DNA of 50,457 nt from Candidatus Omnitrophota bacterium (GTDB lineage Bacteria > Omnitrophota > Gorgyraeia > JABMRG01). This document shows, piece by piece, positions 25,721 to 34,824 of this stretch. The notes under the pieces were generated by a model that was given only the letters and a program-made list of their open reading frames with translations, did no database searches and was not told the DNA's origin. The translations under genes and the position numbers were made by a program. The first letter of the stretch is position 1; the number at the start of each line of letters is the position of its first letter. Location: contig JAQUQI010000001.1 in the NCBI GenBank assembly GCA_028716165.1, positions 1 through 50,457 of the forward strand. The letters are read 5' to 3'.

Positions 25721-26611
25721 TCAGGGCCTTTTATGCGCGTCTACCGCGCGCCTTACACTTTTTATATGTTCCGGCGTCGTGCCGCAGCATCCTCCGATAA
25801 TATTGGCGCCTTTCTCAATAAGAGAAATCGTGTGCTTGCCAAAGCATTCGGCAGTCTCGTCATATACGATCCTGTCCGATTCCATTCTCGGCATTCCCGC
25901 GTTTGGCTGGGCTATAATGGCTGACGCTTTCTGCTCTTTTATCCCTAAAACAATATCCGCCATATCAATGCCGGTGACTGTGCAATTGGAACCTATAATA
26001 TCAGCTCCCGCTTTAACGGCCTGTTCAACGAAACAGGCTATATTTATGCCTGATGTTGTTTTAAAGCTTTTGTCCTTTAACCGCTGAAAAGTCATGCTGG
26101 CGATAACAGGCAATTTCGTATTATCCTTCACGGCAAGTATAGCACAGTTTAATTCCTGCATATCGTAAAATGTCTCTAATAAAATAAGATCAACCCTCGC
26201 GTCTTCAAGTGTCCGCGCCTGTTCGGCAAAAATATTATACATCTGGTCAAACTCAATATCTCCCACAGGTTTTATATATTCTCCGCTGGGGCCTATATCA
26301 CCGAGCACATAGGCCTTGTCCCGGGCGGCCTGCCTGGCAAGTTCGGCAGAAATCGTGTTTATCTGCCGCACCTTGTCCTGCAGGCTAAACCTCTTAAGCT
26401 TCAACCAGTTGGAGCCAAAAGTATTTGTTGTTATCATATCGGCTCCTGCCTGTATATAGGACTTGTGTATATCAAGCAGTTTCTTATGATTTACCATGCC
26501 CCAGTAATCCGGGCATTCCCCCTCTGGCATGCCGTTTTGCATAAGCATAGTCCCCATCGCGCCATCGCAAACCAATACCTCTCTGATAAGCCTTTTTTTA
26601 ATATCCTTCAT
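25721..26611 (-). CDS. Stand-alone homocysteine S-methyltransferase domain protein
   Basis: A 296-residue homocysteine-binding TIM barrel like the N-terminal module of cobalamin-dependent MetH or betaine-homocysteine methyltransferase. CDGAMGTMLMQ at 15-25 and the zinc ligands Cys210 (SNCTV) and Cys275/Cys276 (GGCCGTTP) are all present. The pterin, cobalamin and reactivation domains of full MetH are absent and not encoded nearby, so the methyl donor must come from another protein or a small molecule such as S-methylmethionine. A strong AGGAGG lies six bases before the ATG. It lies 37 bases after the HAD phosphatase gene. Confidence 0.85.
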   Translation of the reverse strand: MKDIKKRLIREVLVCDGAMGTMLMQNGMPEGECPDYWGMVNHKKLLDIHKSYIQAGADMITTNTFGSNWLKLKRFSLQDKVRQINTISAELARQAARDKAYVLGDIGPSGEYIKPVGDIEFDQMYNIFAEQARTLEDARVDLILLETFYDMQELNCAILAVKDNTKLPVIASMTFQRLKDKSFKTTSGINIACFVEQAVKAGADIIGSNCTVTGIDMADIVLGIKEQKASAIIAQPNAGMPRMESDRIVYDETAECFGKHTISLIEKGANIIGGCCGTTPEHIKSVRRAVDAHKRP

Positions 26612-26648
26612 TTTAAGCCTCCTGCCGGAACCCTTTCGGCAAAAAAAG

Positions 26649-27233
26649 TTATTTATGGCAGCGACAAAGGCACCGGAGCAATTTACGCTCTGCCAGGATT
26701 ATGTCTTTTACGGAAGAATATAAATTCCTTGACACAAAATCAGGATTAATGCTCCAATCCTTTATATCTTTTTTTGAACAATATCCCGACAGAACGGCTA
26801 TTGTCTTCAGGCCAAAGGCACGGCCTGCAAGCATATCCCTTTCCGTGTCTCCTATAAAATAAGAATTCTTTCTGTCAAAGGCTATCCCTGCCACAGCCTT
26901 TTTAAGCATTCCTGTTTTTGGCTTACGGCATAAACATCCGGCATCAGGGTGATGTATGCAATAGCATATCTTATCAAGCCGGGCGCCGCTTTTGGCAAAG
27001 CCTTTTGTCATCTTTTCCGTAATCCGTTTTAAATCCTCTCCGGTATAAAGGCCCTTGCCCACCCCGGTCTGGTTAGATATTATCATAACCAAAAACCCCG
27101 CCTCATTAAGCAGTTTTACGGCCCTGCGCGAACCAGGGAGAAATTTAAATTCCGAAGGCCTTTTTACATAATCGCGGTAAACGGGATTTACATTAATCAC
27201 TCCGTCCCTGTCTAAAAATACTATTCTTTTCAT
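26649..27233 (-). CDS. HAD-family heptose-bisphosphate phosphatase-like (GmhB type)
   Basis: A small HAD phosphatase of the GmhB/HisB-N group. FLDRDGVIN carries the nucleophile Asp8 and Asp10. SNQTGVGKG, the zinc-binding CIHHPDAGCLCRKP loop, and GDTERDMLAG complete the motifs. In lipopolysaccharide synthesis GmhB removes the 7-phosphate of heptose 1,7-bisphosphate; HisB-type activity on histidinol phosphate is an alternative. The three GT9 genes upstream favour the heptose role. I use the ATG at 27233, where the family normally begins. An in-frame ATG at 27296, three bases after the GT9 stop, would add 21 basic residues and cannot be excluded. Confidence 0.82.
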   Translation of the reverse strand: MKRIVFLDRDGVINVNPVYRDYVKRPSEFKFLPGSRRAVKLLNEAGFLVMIISNQTGVGKGLYTGEDLKRITEKMTKGFAKSGARLDKICYCIHHPDAGCLCRKPKTGMLKKAVAGIAFDRKNSYFIGDTERDMLAGRAFGLKTIAVLSGYCSKKDIKDWSINPDFVSRNLYSSVKDIILAERKLLRCLCRCHK

Positions 27234-27299
27234 GATCCCTATTTTTCCTTTTCTTACGGCTTTTAAAATATCGGTTTTACCGCCTTTGACAGCCATAGC

Positions 27300-28397
27300 T
27301 TATATATCTCTTTGGTATAAATCCTCCACGGCCTCCACGGCCATATCCACGCTTATATTGTTAAGGCATTTCAAATCATCGCATGCAGGCAGATTAAAAT
27401 TTTTATAGCAAGGCGAGCACGGTAAAGACCTGTCTCTTAATATAATATATCTGCCGCAGTCAGGATACGGGCCATAAACATTTTCAGGAACCGGGCCGAA
27501 TATGGAAACTGTCTTTGTCCCTGTCGCGGCAGACATATGCAGTGGGCCGCCGTCATTGGTAAGCAAAACCTTGGCGTGCTTTAAAACCGCCACAGATTCC
27601 ATAAGTGAGCACCTGCCGCACAGATTTACCACCGCGGGGACTGCCTCTTTTATAAAATCGCATAACTTGCTCTCGTCAGGACTGCCCAAAAGCACTATCT
27701 TAAGCGGTAATTTGCCTGCTAACCGCGATACGGCGCTGGCGAATCTTTCAATAGGCCATCGCCTCCTGAAAGCCGTCAAGCCCCAACTCGCGCCGGCGCC
27801 GGGCATGACACATAAATATTTATCCGTTAAATCCATGCCGCAAGAGCGCAACAGGCTGCCGGCTTTCCTAATGTCCTCTTCCAAGACGTAGACCTTGGGT
27901 ATTGCCTGTAAATCAATTGCTGGATTTAAAAGAGCCAGTAAACTCTTATGGTAATCTACCACATGCCTGCCGCAATATCCATTCGCGATCTCAACCTTAT
28001 CGGTCAGAAATACGCCTCTGTTTTTATAGTTGTAACCTATCCTGCGCCTGATACCCGCAAGCATGGAAAAAAAACTATATTCCCTGGCCATGGAAAAGTC
28101 AAGCATCGTGTCAAAGCGTTCTCTTCCTATGCGCCTGAAAAGGCGCCAGGCAGAGGCTATGCAGGAGGTTTTTGACAATTGCCACAACCGGCGGTATTCG
28201 TCTTTTTCAAAAACAAACACCACGCCCACGCTCGGGTCTGAAAACAAAATCGGAGCAGTCCTTTTATTACATAGATATCCGATATAACTGCCGGGAAAAG
28301 CTGATTTTATAGACTGAATAACCGGCGTGGTAAATATTACATCACCTATGCCAAACGGGTTTATTAGAAGTATTCTTCTATCCTTTGCCCTGGCCAC
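27300..28397 (-). CDS. GT9 heptosyltransferase-type glycosyltransferase
   Basis: A 365-residue GT-B enzyme of family 9, which adds heptose or a related sugar to lipid A-core in the cytoplasm. The N-terminal motif NPFGIGDVIFTTPVIQSI and the C-terminal donor motif TNDGGPLHMSAATG are complete. Conserved cysteines near the C-terminus (LPCSPC, CDDLKCL) resemble those of other GT9 proteins. It starts with GTG at 28397, one base after the methyltransferase stop. It is one of three GT9 genes in a row of four. Confidence 0.88.
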   Translation of the reverse strand: MARAKDRRILLINPFGIGDVIFTTPVIQSIKSAFPGSYIGYLCNKRTAPILFSDPSVGVVFVFEKDEYRRLWQLSKTSCIASAWRLFRRIGRERFDTMLDFSMAREYSFFSMLAGIRRRIGYNYKNRGVFLTDKVEIANGYCGRHVVDYHKSLLALLNPAIDLQAIPKVYVLEEDIRKAGSLLRSCGMDLTDKYLCVMPGAGASWGLTAFRRRWPIERFASAVSRLAGKLPLKIVLLGSPDESKLCDFIKEAVPAVVNLCGRCSLMESVAVLKHAKVLLTNDGGPLHMSAATGTKTVSIFGPVPENVYGPYPDCGRYIILRDRSLPCSPCYKNFNLPACDDLKCLNNISVDMAVEAVEDLYQRDI

Positions 28398-28398
28398 A

Positions 28399-29112
28399 TT
28401 ATTTCTTTCTGTTTAAGGCGCTTATGCAGGCAACGCAATCGGCCGCCTGTCTGCAATCAACGGAATCCGCCTCCTGGCAGCTGATCTCTTTCCAGTAATT
28501 ATTCGCCAAAGCCGGTTTCGTATTTTTATAATACGCCGCGCTTTCTATCTTAAATCCCGACAAAAGCCTTTTGACGGCTGGCGTATCATAAACGCGCTGG
28601 TGTTTGTTAACGCAAAAAATCCCGAAAGGCACCGTCAAGACCAAAAGCCCTTGCGGTTTTAACACCCGGCTTATTTGGGCCATTGCCTTTATATCAGGCT
28701 CTGACGTCATGCCCTTGGGGTCATTATAAAAACCTATGCCTATATGCTCAATGGTTGAGATGCAGGTCACGGCGTCATAGCTGTTGTCATCAAAAGGCAG
28801 ATCAAGTATATCCCCCTGGACAAATCTGAAATTCGGCACGCGGCAAGGATAATGCCGGAAATCAAAACCCGTGACATCATAACCAAGGCCTGCCATAAAC
28901 AGGGGCAGTTCGCTCTCCATGCATCCGACGTCCAGGACCCTGCAGGGCGCGGGCATAGCGCTTATCTGTTTTATAGCAAACGGTATTTCAATAACACGCT
29001 CATTTAGTGTCGCGCTTTTTATAAAAGCCTTCCTTCGCATCCGCTTAAGATCAAACCCGCGCTTGTATTTTAAAAACACGGGCTGATTAATAAAATAATC
29101 CATCTGTTCCAT
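28399..29112 (-). CDS. Class I SAM-dependent methyltransferase
   Basis: A 237-residue Rossmann methyltransferase. VLDVGCMESELPLF is motif I, GDILDLPFDDNSYDAVTCIS covers motifs II-III, and STIEHIG follows. A C-terminal cysteine group (CQEADSVDCRQAADCVAC) is unusual and might bind a metal. I choose the ATG at 29112, five bases after the AAGGAG that lies in the end of the preceding GT9 gene; the frame is open from a GTG two codons earlier. Lying between two GT9 genes, it probably methylates a sugar of the surface glycan; the substrate is unknown. Confidence 0.82.
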   Translation of the reverse strand: MEQMDYFINQPVFLKYKRGFDLKRMRRKAFIKSATLNERVIEIPFAIKQISAMPAPCRVLDVGCMESELPLFMAGLGYDVTGFDFRHYPCRVPNFRFVQGDILDLPFDDNSYDAVTCISTIEHIGIGFYNDPKGMTSEPDIKAMAQISRVLKPQGLLVLTVPFGIFCVNKHQRVYDTPAVKRLLSGFKIESAAYYKNTKPALANNYWKEISCQEADSVDCRQAADCVACISALNRKK

Positions 29113-29114
29113 GT

Positions 29115-30116
29115 TCACTCCTTCAGCATCAACCTGGCCTGTTCAATGACCTCTTCAGGCTCAAGCTCGCTGAACGTTTTGTACAAAACAACATGGCCCT
29201 TGCCGCAAGGAGACCACCTGCGCGGGTTTGAGCCATTTGCCTTTCTGTTAAACAGCGCCAGCACTCTTGTCCCGGAACAAGCGGCTATGTGCATCGGCCC
29301 GTTATCGTTTGTTATAAAAAGATCGGCGCATTGGAATAAAGCCGCCAGGCCTTTAAGGTCAAAAAATCCGCACAGGTTATAAACGCCCTGTCCGGAATCT
29401 GCCGCTATCCGGTCGCATAAAGCTCTTTCTCCGGCATGGCCTATCAAGACTATGTCCGCGGCCTTGGCATAAGCCAAAGCCTTAATTATAACAACAAATT
29501 TTTCCGCGGGATATATCTTATACGGATTACTGCTTCCCGGATGAATTACGATTACCTTTCTGTCCCCGGACAAACCCTGCTCTTTTAAGATGGCGCGCAC
29601 GCGGGTTAATCTCTGCGGCAGGAAAGACATGGAAGGCAAGATACCGTCTCTATAAACATCAACAGCCCTTAATAGCCGCAGATTATACTCTGCCTCATGA
29701 TACTCCGCTTCGTCGCGTTTATCTGTAACTTTCGCGTTTAAAAGAAATCCCCATTTTCTGTCAAAACCCACCCTGTATTTTATGCCTGCCAAAAAAACTG
29801 CCAGATGCAGCAGCTTATGAGGATTTAGCACAACAGCCATGTCAAAAGAACCGGCCTTCAGCGTCCACGCCAATCTAAGGGCTTTAAAAAAACTCTGGTT
29901 ACAGCCTATGGTGCTAAAAATAATAACGCGTTCAATATCCGGCCTGCCTGTAATAATATCCTTTGAATAATCGGATGTGACAAAACTGATTTTCACGCCC
30001 GGAAAACTCCACATCAGAGCGTCTATAACAGGCGTGCAAAGCAAAACCTCACCTATCCTGTCTGTTCTGATTATCACCGCTTTCTTTATATCTCTGATAA
30101 TGCCGCTTTTATTCAT
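29115..30116 (-). CDS. GT9 heptosyltransferase-type glycosyltransferase
   Basis: A 333-residue GT9 enzyme with the N-terminal motif IRTDRIGEVLLCTPVIDAL (about 15-33) and the donor-site motif TNDNGPMHIAACSG near residue 270. VIHPGSSNPYKIYP is the usual linker motif. All landmarks expected of an active heptosyltransferase-type protein are present. It overlaps no neighbour upstream (38-base gap) but carries the ribosome binding site of the downstream methyltransferase in its last codons. Confidence 0.88.
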   Translation of the reverse strand: MNKSGIIRDIKKAVIIRTDRIGEVLLCTPVIDALMWSFPGVKISFVTSDYSKDIITGRPDIERVIIFSTIGCNQSFFKALRLAWTLKAGSFDMAVVLNPHKLLHLAVFLAGIKYRVGFDRKWGFLLNAKVTDKRDEAEYHEAEYNLRLLRAVDVYRDGILPSMSFLPQRLTRVRAILKEQGLSGDRKVIVIHPGSSNPYKIYPAEKFVVIIKALAYAKAADIVLIGHAGERALCDRIAADSGQGVYNLCGFFDLKGLAALFQCADLFITNDNGPMHIAACSGTRVLALFNRKANGSNPRRWSPCGKGHVVLYKTFSELEPEEVIEQARLMLKE

Positions 30117-30154
30117 CTGTCCGGTTTACCGTTTTTGGCCAAATATAAAACCTG

Positions 30155-31318
30155 TCAAAAGGCCTTAATGTTCTTATGCCTTGCTTCAAGCACATCAGCG
30201 ACAGCTTCTACCGCATCATCAACTGAAATCAGATCCATACATATATTCTGGGCGCAATCAGGCATATAGCATCCTTTGCAGGATATGTCCCTTCGTATCC
30301 TGACAACCTTTTCTTCTATGCCCGGCCATTTATCATCCGGCCAGGCGCAGCTGCAAAGTATAACAGACGCTACCCCCTGAAGCGCGGCCAGATTGGCCGG
30401 TAAGGCGTCTATGCCCACAAATAAAGAGGCCTTTTTTATCAGCGCGGCCATAACCTGAAAAGAACATTTGCCGCAGGCATTTATTATATCAACTCCGCTT
30501 AAGGCCGCCATCTCATTGATTTTACGCTTATCGCTTTCATCTCCAAGCAATACTATCCTGGCATTATACTGCTCGCGAATAACCCGCGCGAGAGCGGCAA
30601 ATTTTCTGTCAAGCCAGTTTTTAGACGGGCAATCGGCAACCGTGTGCATTACCGCTACAAAATCTCCGTTTTGTATCCCGGCATCGTCAAGAATACTCCG
30701 TGCTATGCCCTCATTTGCGGCTGATATATATAATTTCGGCTTATTTTCAGTAATTCCGGCACCCAGTTCTTTCAATAGGTTTGAACCTTGCTCTATATTG
30801 TGCAGGTAAGGCATATACTGGGCTTTCTTATGAAGCAGGAACCCTCCTCCCATGGCCCCATATCCTATCCTGAATTTGATACCGGCCAAAGCCATAAGAA
30901 ATATATGCCTGATATCTCCCTTAAGATCAACGCCAATGTCATATCTATGGCCTTTAAGCTCATTTGCCAATTTTAGAAATCCCGTAAGGCTGAACTTATT
31001 AGTATTTCTTTGGCAAAGCCATGGAGCGTCATAACATATAATTTCATCAATGTGGGGGTTATCAATAACGGCATCGCGGGCAAAACTATTAGTCAGCATG
31101 GTGATCTTAGCGCCCTTGTAATGCGCCTTTAAATTCAATGCCGCCACGGTTGAAAATATTACGTCAGATATATCGTCTAACCTTATAATAAGTATATTGC
31201 CTACGTTTCCGGGCCTGGTTTTCTTAAAAAGTAAAAAAGGCAAAAAAATAAACCCTCCTATCAGGTCAAACAGAAACATAAAAAAAATACCCGCCCTGTT
31301 TTTAAATATATAATCCAT
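30155..31318 (-). CDS. Divergent GT9-like protein with N-terminal membrane segment
   Basis: A 387-residue relative of the two other GT9 proteins, with a hydrophobic stretch (about residues 8-33) before the GT9 fold. The nucleotide-sugar landmarks have drifted: the N-terminal motif reads RLDDISDVIFST, with Ser in place of the usual Gly, and the C-terminal motif is GIDALPANLAALQG instead of a GGPxHxA form, so the conserved His is missing. CSCAWPD and a cysteine-rich tail (CKGCYMPDCAQNIC) remain. I choose the ATG at 31318, nine bases after GGAG, over an ATG 15 bases upstream. It may be a membrane-tethered transferase with changed specificity or an inactive partner. Confidence 0.78.
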   Translation of the reverse strand: MDYIFKNRAGIFFMFLFDLIGGFIFLPFLLFKKTRPGNVGNILIIRLDDISDVIFSTVAALNLKAHYKGAKITMLTNSFARDAVIDNPHIDEIICYDAPWLCQRNTNKFSLTGFLKLANELKGHRYDIGVDLKGDIRHIFLMALAGIKFRIGYGAMGGGFLLHKKAQYMPYLHNIEQGSNLLKELGAGITENKPKLYISAANEGIARSILDDAGIQNGDFVAVMHTVADCPSKNWLDRKFAALARVIREQYNARIVLLGDESDKRKINEMAALSGVDIINACGKCSFQVMAALIKKASLFVGIDALPANLAALQGVASVILCSCAWPDDKWPGIEEKVVRIRRDISCKGCYMPDCAQNICMDLISVDDAVEAVADVLEARHKNIKAF

Positions 31319-31364
31319 TCGCGATAACTCCATCCTTATACGATACCGTCAGAAAACGGCCTGC

Positions 31365-32045
31365 CTAAATCCTGAATCTTAACAATGTCCACAGGGCCAT
31401 AAAACCGTCTTTCCACGTGATTTTTTTCCCTTCATGATACGGCCTGCCTTTGTATGATATAGGCTCTTCAATGATCTTACAGCCTTTCCTTAAAAGCCTT
31501 GCCGTTATTTCAGGCTCAATATCAAAACGGTCCGACCTAAGCCTAAGAGCCTTGAATATATCCGTCCTTATCAGCTTATAGCAGGTCTCCATATCAGTAA
31601 GCTTTGAACCGTATAAAATATTAGTGGCCATAGTCAACGCTCGATTAACAATAAAATGCGGCAGTGACGTGCATCGCCAAGTTTTTAAAAAGCGGGACCC
31701 GTATACTATGTCAGCGCCGCCGGCCAATGCCGCGCGCAGCAGCAACTTATAATCCTTTGGGTCATATTCAAGATCTCCGTCCTGTATAATAGAATAATCC
31801 CCTTTGGCATATTCCAAGGCTGTTTTTACGGCAGCGCCCTTGCCCTGATTTTTTTTATGATAGATAATCTTAACGCGGTCCAGACTGCCGTAATACTCAT
31901 CAAGTATGCGCCTTGTCCCGTCTGTTGAGCAATCATCAACAAGAATGATCTCCTTGTCAATGTCCACTCGCCGGACATCTTCAATGATCTTACGAATAGT
32001 CTTAGACTCGTTATAAACCGGTACCAAAACCGATAGTGTTGGCAT
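31365..32045 (-). CDS. GT2 dolichyl-phosphate mannose synthase-like glycosyltransferase
   Basis: A 226-residue GT-A enzyme that loads a sugar onto a polyprenyl phosphate at the cytoplasmic face. VLVPVYNESKTIRKI, LVDDCSTDGT, KNQGKGAAVKTAL and the DXD-like QDGDLEYDP are all typical of the DPM1/GtrB group. No C-terminal membrane helices are present, so it is the short form. AAGG lies six bases before the ATG. Next to two GT-C membrane glycosyltransferases, it probably supplies their lipid-linked sugar donor. Confidence 0.88.
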   Translation of the reverse strand: MPTLSVLVPVYNESKTIRKIIEDVRRVDIDKEIILVDDCSTDGTRRILDEYYGSLDRVKIIYHKKNQGKGAAVKTALEYAKGDYSIIQDGDLEYDPKDYKLLLRAALAGGADIVYGSRFLKTWRCTSLPHFIVNRALTMATNILYGSKLTDMETCYKLIRTDIFKALRLRSDRFDIEPEITARLLRKGCKIIEEPISYKGRPYHEGKKITWKDGFMALWTLLRFRI

Positions 32046-32053
32046 ATTATGCC

Positions 32054-33517
32054 TTATTGTTTAACCCTTAGCGCGTATTCATAACGCATTGGGCTGTCAT
32101 TCCAATATATATCAAGATCGGCAGGCAAAGGGCGCTTAAGCTTTTTTGAGCCTGCGTCAGCGCCAAGAAGCGCGTAAGCGGTCTGCCTGTCGTCTTTTCC
32201 TTTACCGATAAAATGTATATCCAGGTCAAGATAATGCCCGGGAGGGCTGGCGGATATTATCTCCTGCCGCCATTGGAGCATTTTCTTATACGATATGCCA
32301 TACGCGTAATAATGCCCTCCCGCCCTTTGGAGAAATACCAAAGTAAATACTAATAATATAAGGGTTGAAGATATGCCTGCCGCGGCCAAAACCCTGCCCC
32401 AGGACTTGTGCCATAGTCTGGAAACGGCAAAACCCGCGATCACGGCATGGGCCGGAAAAAGAATTATAAAATAATGCGCCGGAGTGCGCACCCTGCAGAA
32501 CATAAACCCTGCTGTCAGGACAATAACAAGAAAACCCGATATCTGCACAGGTATGGGCATAGCCCCGCCGCTATCAGGGCTTTGAGCGAACAACCTGCGG
32601 CCTTTAAAAAGCCATGAAAGATAATTATAAAATCCGAATATAAAAAACCCGGGCAGGGCCAGGGCAAACGCATACAGCGGCCAGCCGGCATGGCAGGCCG
32701 CTTCTTTCAATACTGCGTTAAAGTCATATCTAAAATAAGACCTGAAAAACTCAAAAGAAGACATGCGCAGGTGCATGACAATAGCCTTCCATGGAAAATC
32801 ACGGTCCGGCGATACGGCATACGAAATAAACCTCTTAAGCTCGCCTTCAAAAAACAGATGAAAAAAATAGGGCACGAACAAAAATAATCCCGCGCAGGCG
32901 GCTGCCATTAGCACCCTCTTGTCTATCGCTTTGCGATATACATAAAAAACTATTGCCAAAGCCGGCAATATAAAGAAACCCGACATATGCAATCCGCACG
33001 CTAAAATAACGCACATACAGCAGAAGAAAAAATCGCGGCTCAGGCGGTATTTGATAAACCTGCAAAGGCATAGATTAAATAATATCATAGGTAATGGCAA
33101 AAGGCATTGCGCCCATATATTGTTTGAGTAAATTATATAAGCCGGAAGAAGGGCCAATAAAACCCCGGCGGCCAAAGCATGCACAGGCTCCAAATAATGA
33201 TAAAAATACCGCATCGCTATGGCCATTGCCGCAAGATTCACCAATAAGAAACATAATGTGAGCAAAAAAGGATCTTCAGTAAACCAGGTCAATATCCCCA
33301 TTACCTGAATAAAAAGCTGGGGATTATTTATTCCAACCCCTGAAGGCATTCCATGGGTTATTAAAAAGCAAGCCTGCCTTGCCGCATGCCCCAGGCTTAT
33401 GGCGTCAAGCTGGTCGTTCTTAAACTCAAAAAATGATAATTGATAAAACCTTATTGCCAGCCCCGCGGCAAAAAAAAGGCACAATAAAATAATATGTCTG
33501 TTGGGCCTTAACTTCAT
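32054..33517 (-). CDS. GT-C type polytopic membrane protein
   Basis: A 487-residue inner-membrane protein with roughly ten hydrophobic spans and a short soluble C-terminal part. Soon after the first span, the loop contains FEFKNDQLDAISLG, an acidic motif like the catalytic Asp of GT-C (ArnT/PMT-type) glycosyltransferases that use polyprenyl-phosphate sugars. The adjoining GT2 and second GT-C genes support this role. The family assignment is from topology and the loop motif only. Its ATG overlaps the stop of the upstream GT-C gene as ATGA. Confidence 0.72.
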   Translation of the reverse strand: MKLRPNRHIILLCLFFAAGLAIRFYQLSFFEFKNDQLDAISLGHAARQACFLITHGMPSGVGINNPQLFIQVMGILTWFTEDPFLLTLCFLLVNLAAMAIAMRYFYHYLEPVHALAAGVLLALLPAYIIYSNNIWAQCLLPLPMILFNLCLCRFIKYRLSRDFFFCCMCVILACGLHMSGFFILPALAIVFYVYRKAIDKRVLMAAACAGLFLFVPYFFHLFFEGELKRFISYAVSPDRDFPWKAIVMHLRMSSFEFFRSYFRYDFNAVLKEAACHAGWPLYAFALALPGFFIFGFYNYLSWLFKGRRLFAQSPDSGGAMPIPVQISGFLVIVLTAGFMFCRVRTPAHYFIILFPAHAVIAGFAVSRLWHKSWGRVLAAAGISSTLILLVFTLVFLQRAGGHYYAYGISYKKMLQWRQEIISASPPGHYLDLDIHFIGKGKDDRQTAYALLGADAGSKKLKRPLPADLDIYWNDSPMRYEYALRVKQ

Positions 33518-34824
33518 ATCGTAAACGACCTTTCAGTTTCCCCGGCCGGCAAAAAAGCCGAAAGGCATAGCAGGCTCAAAAGCGGAATCAGGGGAACATA
33601 ATACCTGGCAATACCCAAAATCAAAAGATGCGGCAATATATACGCTAAAGAAAACACGAGTATAAGCATAATAACAGGGCCCCTCTTATACCCCTTGAAA
33701 GCGCCTATTACGGAAAAGGCTATAAGCGGCAGGGACAATATAAAATTCATGCATGAGGCGGCATGCGTCCGGCCCTGAAACCAAAATCCTAAAAAATTAA
33801 ATAATACGCTTCTTAATAAAAACGGCGCCGATGAGGCGTATTCAGCCATTGCCTTTTTGAATACAAAACTGTCAAACATTACCTCGTCGCGGGCAGATAA
33901 AAAATATTGAAAAAAACCATCCCTGAATTTCAGGCCCAATCCTTGGGCCATTATAGCCTGGCAGTCTGTCGCCTCGTCCATTAGCTGGCGGTATTCCCTG
34001 CCCGAGAATATGTTCTTGTTTATATACATTCCCTGATAGGCCGTCGTCCCTTTAATTGTCATAGCAGGCGCGAATTTACCAGTGACATAATAATTTCTTA
34101 TCACCCAGGGCGAATACACAATACATGCTGCGGCGACAAAAAAAACTGAAGCGAGCGCCGCCCGTTTTAAGGCATCCTTGCCGCGCTTATATATAAAAAA
34201 AACCGGTATAATAAAAAACGGAAACAACAATAAAGTGCTCTTAACAAGCAGGCTTGCGCCGAGCGCGCAGCCTGCCGCGGCATAATACCAATAACCGCGG
34301 CCCGTCAAAGCCTTATACGTTAAAAAAACCAATAAAGCTGAAAAAAAAGCCAGCAAACACTCTACCCCCGCCCTTGATTCTGAAAATACTATGGCCGGGT
34401 GTAATAAAAAAATAACGGGCGCCGATACAGTCAAGGCGATGTTCTTAAACATGCGCCGTGCCAGATAAAAAATAATGCACGCCGTTAGAGCTGACAAGAA
34501 TATATTAAATACCTGGGCGGCGGCAAGGCTTGGGCCGAAAAACCGGAACAGGCCTGCCAGTATCATCACATAGCCGGGGCCCCTGACAAGCGTTAAAGCC
34601 GTATCAGGATAAAAACGATACCCGCAGCCGTTGATCAGATTAATCGCTATCCTGTGATAATCATCTGAAAAATCGGCAATATTATATAGGCCCGGAAACA
34701 GGCTGTTTATTTTAGGCAGTGCCGCCAGCACTATCACCAGCTTTATCAATAATAATACCGTCAGCAATATTAATATGCCCGCGTTAGCGTTTAAACGGTT
34801 GGCTTTATAATCAGCGGTTGCCAT
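33514..34824 (-). CDS. GT39/ArnT-like membrane glycosyltransferase
   Basis: A 436-residue polytopic protein with about ten spans. The first periplasmic loop has IADFSDDYHRIAINLINGCGY, followed by RGPGYVMILAGLF, which matches the PMT_2/dolichyl-phosphate-mannose transferase family; the paired Asp residues would be catalytic. Such enzymes transfer sugars from lipid carriers to glycan or protein acceptors outside the inner membrane. It overlaps the upstream ligase gene by 14 bases and the downstream GT-C gene by four. Confidence 0.8.
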   Translation of the reverse strand: MATADYKANRLNANAGILILLTVLLLIKLVIVLAALPKINSLFPGLYNIADFSDDYHRIAINLINGCGYRFYPDTALTLVRGPGYVMILAGLFRFFGPSLAAAQVFNIFLSALTACIIFYLARRMFKNIALTVSAPVIFLLHPAIVFSESRAGVECLLAFFSALLVFLTYKALTGRGYWYYAAAGCALGASLLVKSTLLLFPFFIIPVFFIYKRGKDALKRAALASVFFVAAACIVYSPWVIRNYYVTGKFAPAMTIKGTTAYQGMYINKNIFSGREYRQLMDEATDCQAIMAQGLGLKFRDGFFQYFLSARDEVMFDSFVFKKAMAEYASSAPFLLRSVLFNFLGFWFQGRTHAASCMNFILSLPLIAFSVIGAFKGYKRGPVIMLILVFSLAYILPHLLILGIARYYVPLIPLLSLLCLSAFLPAGETERSFTI

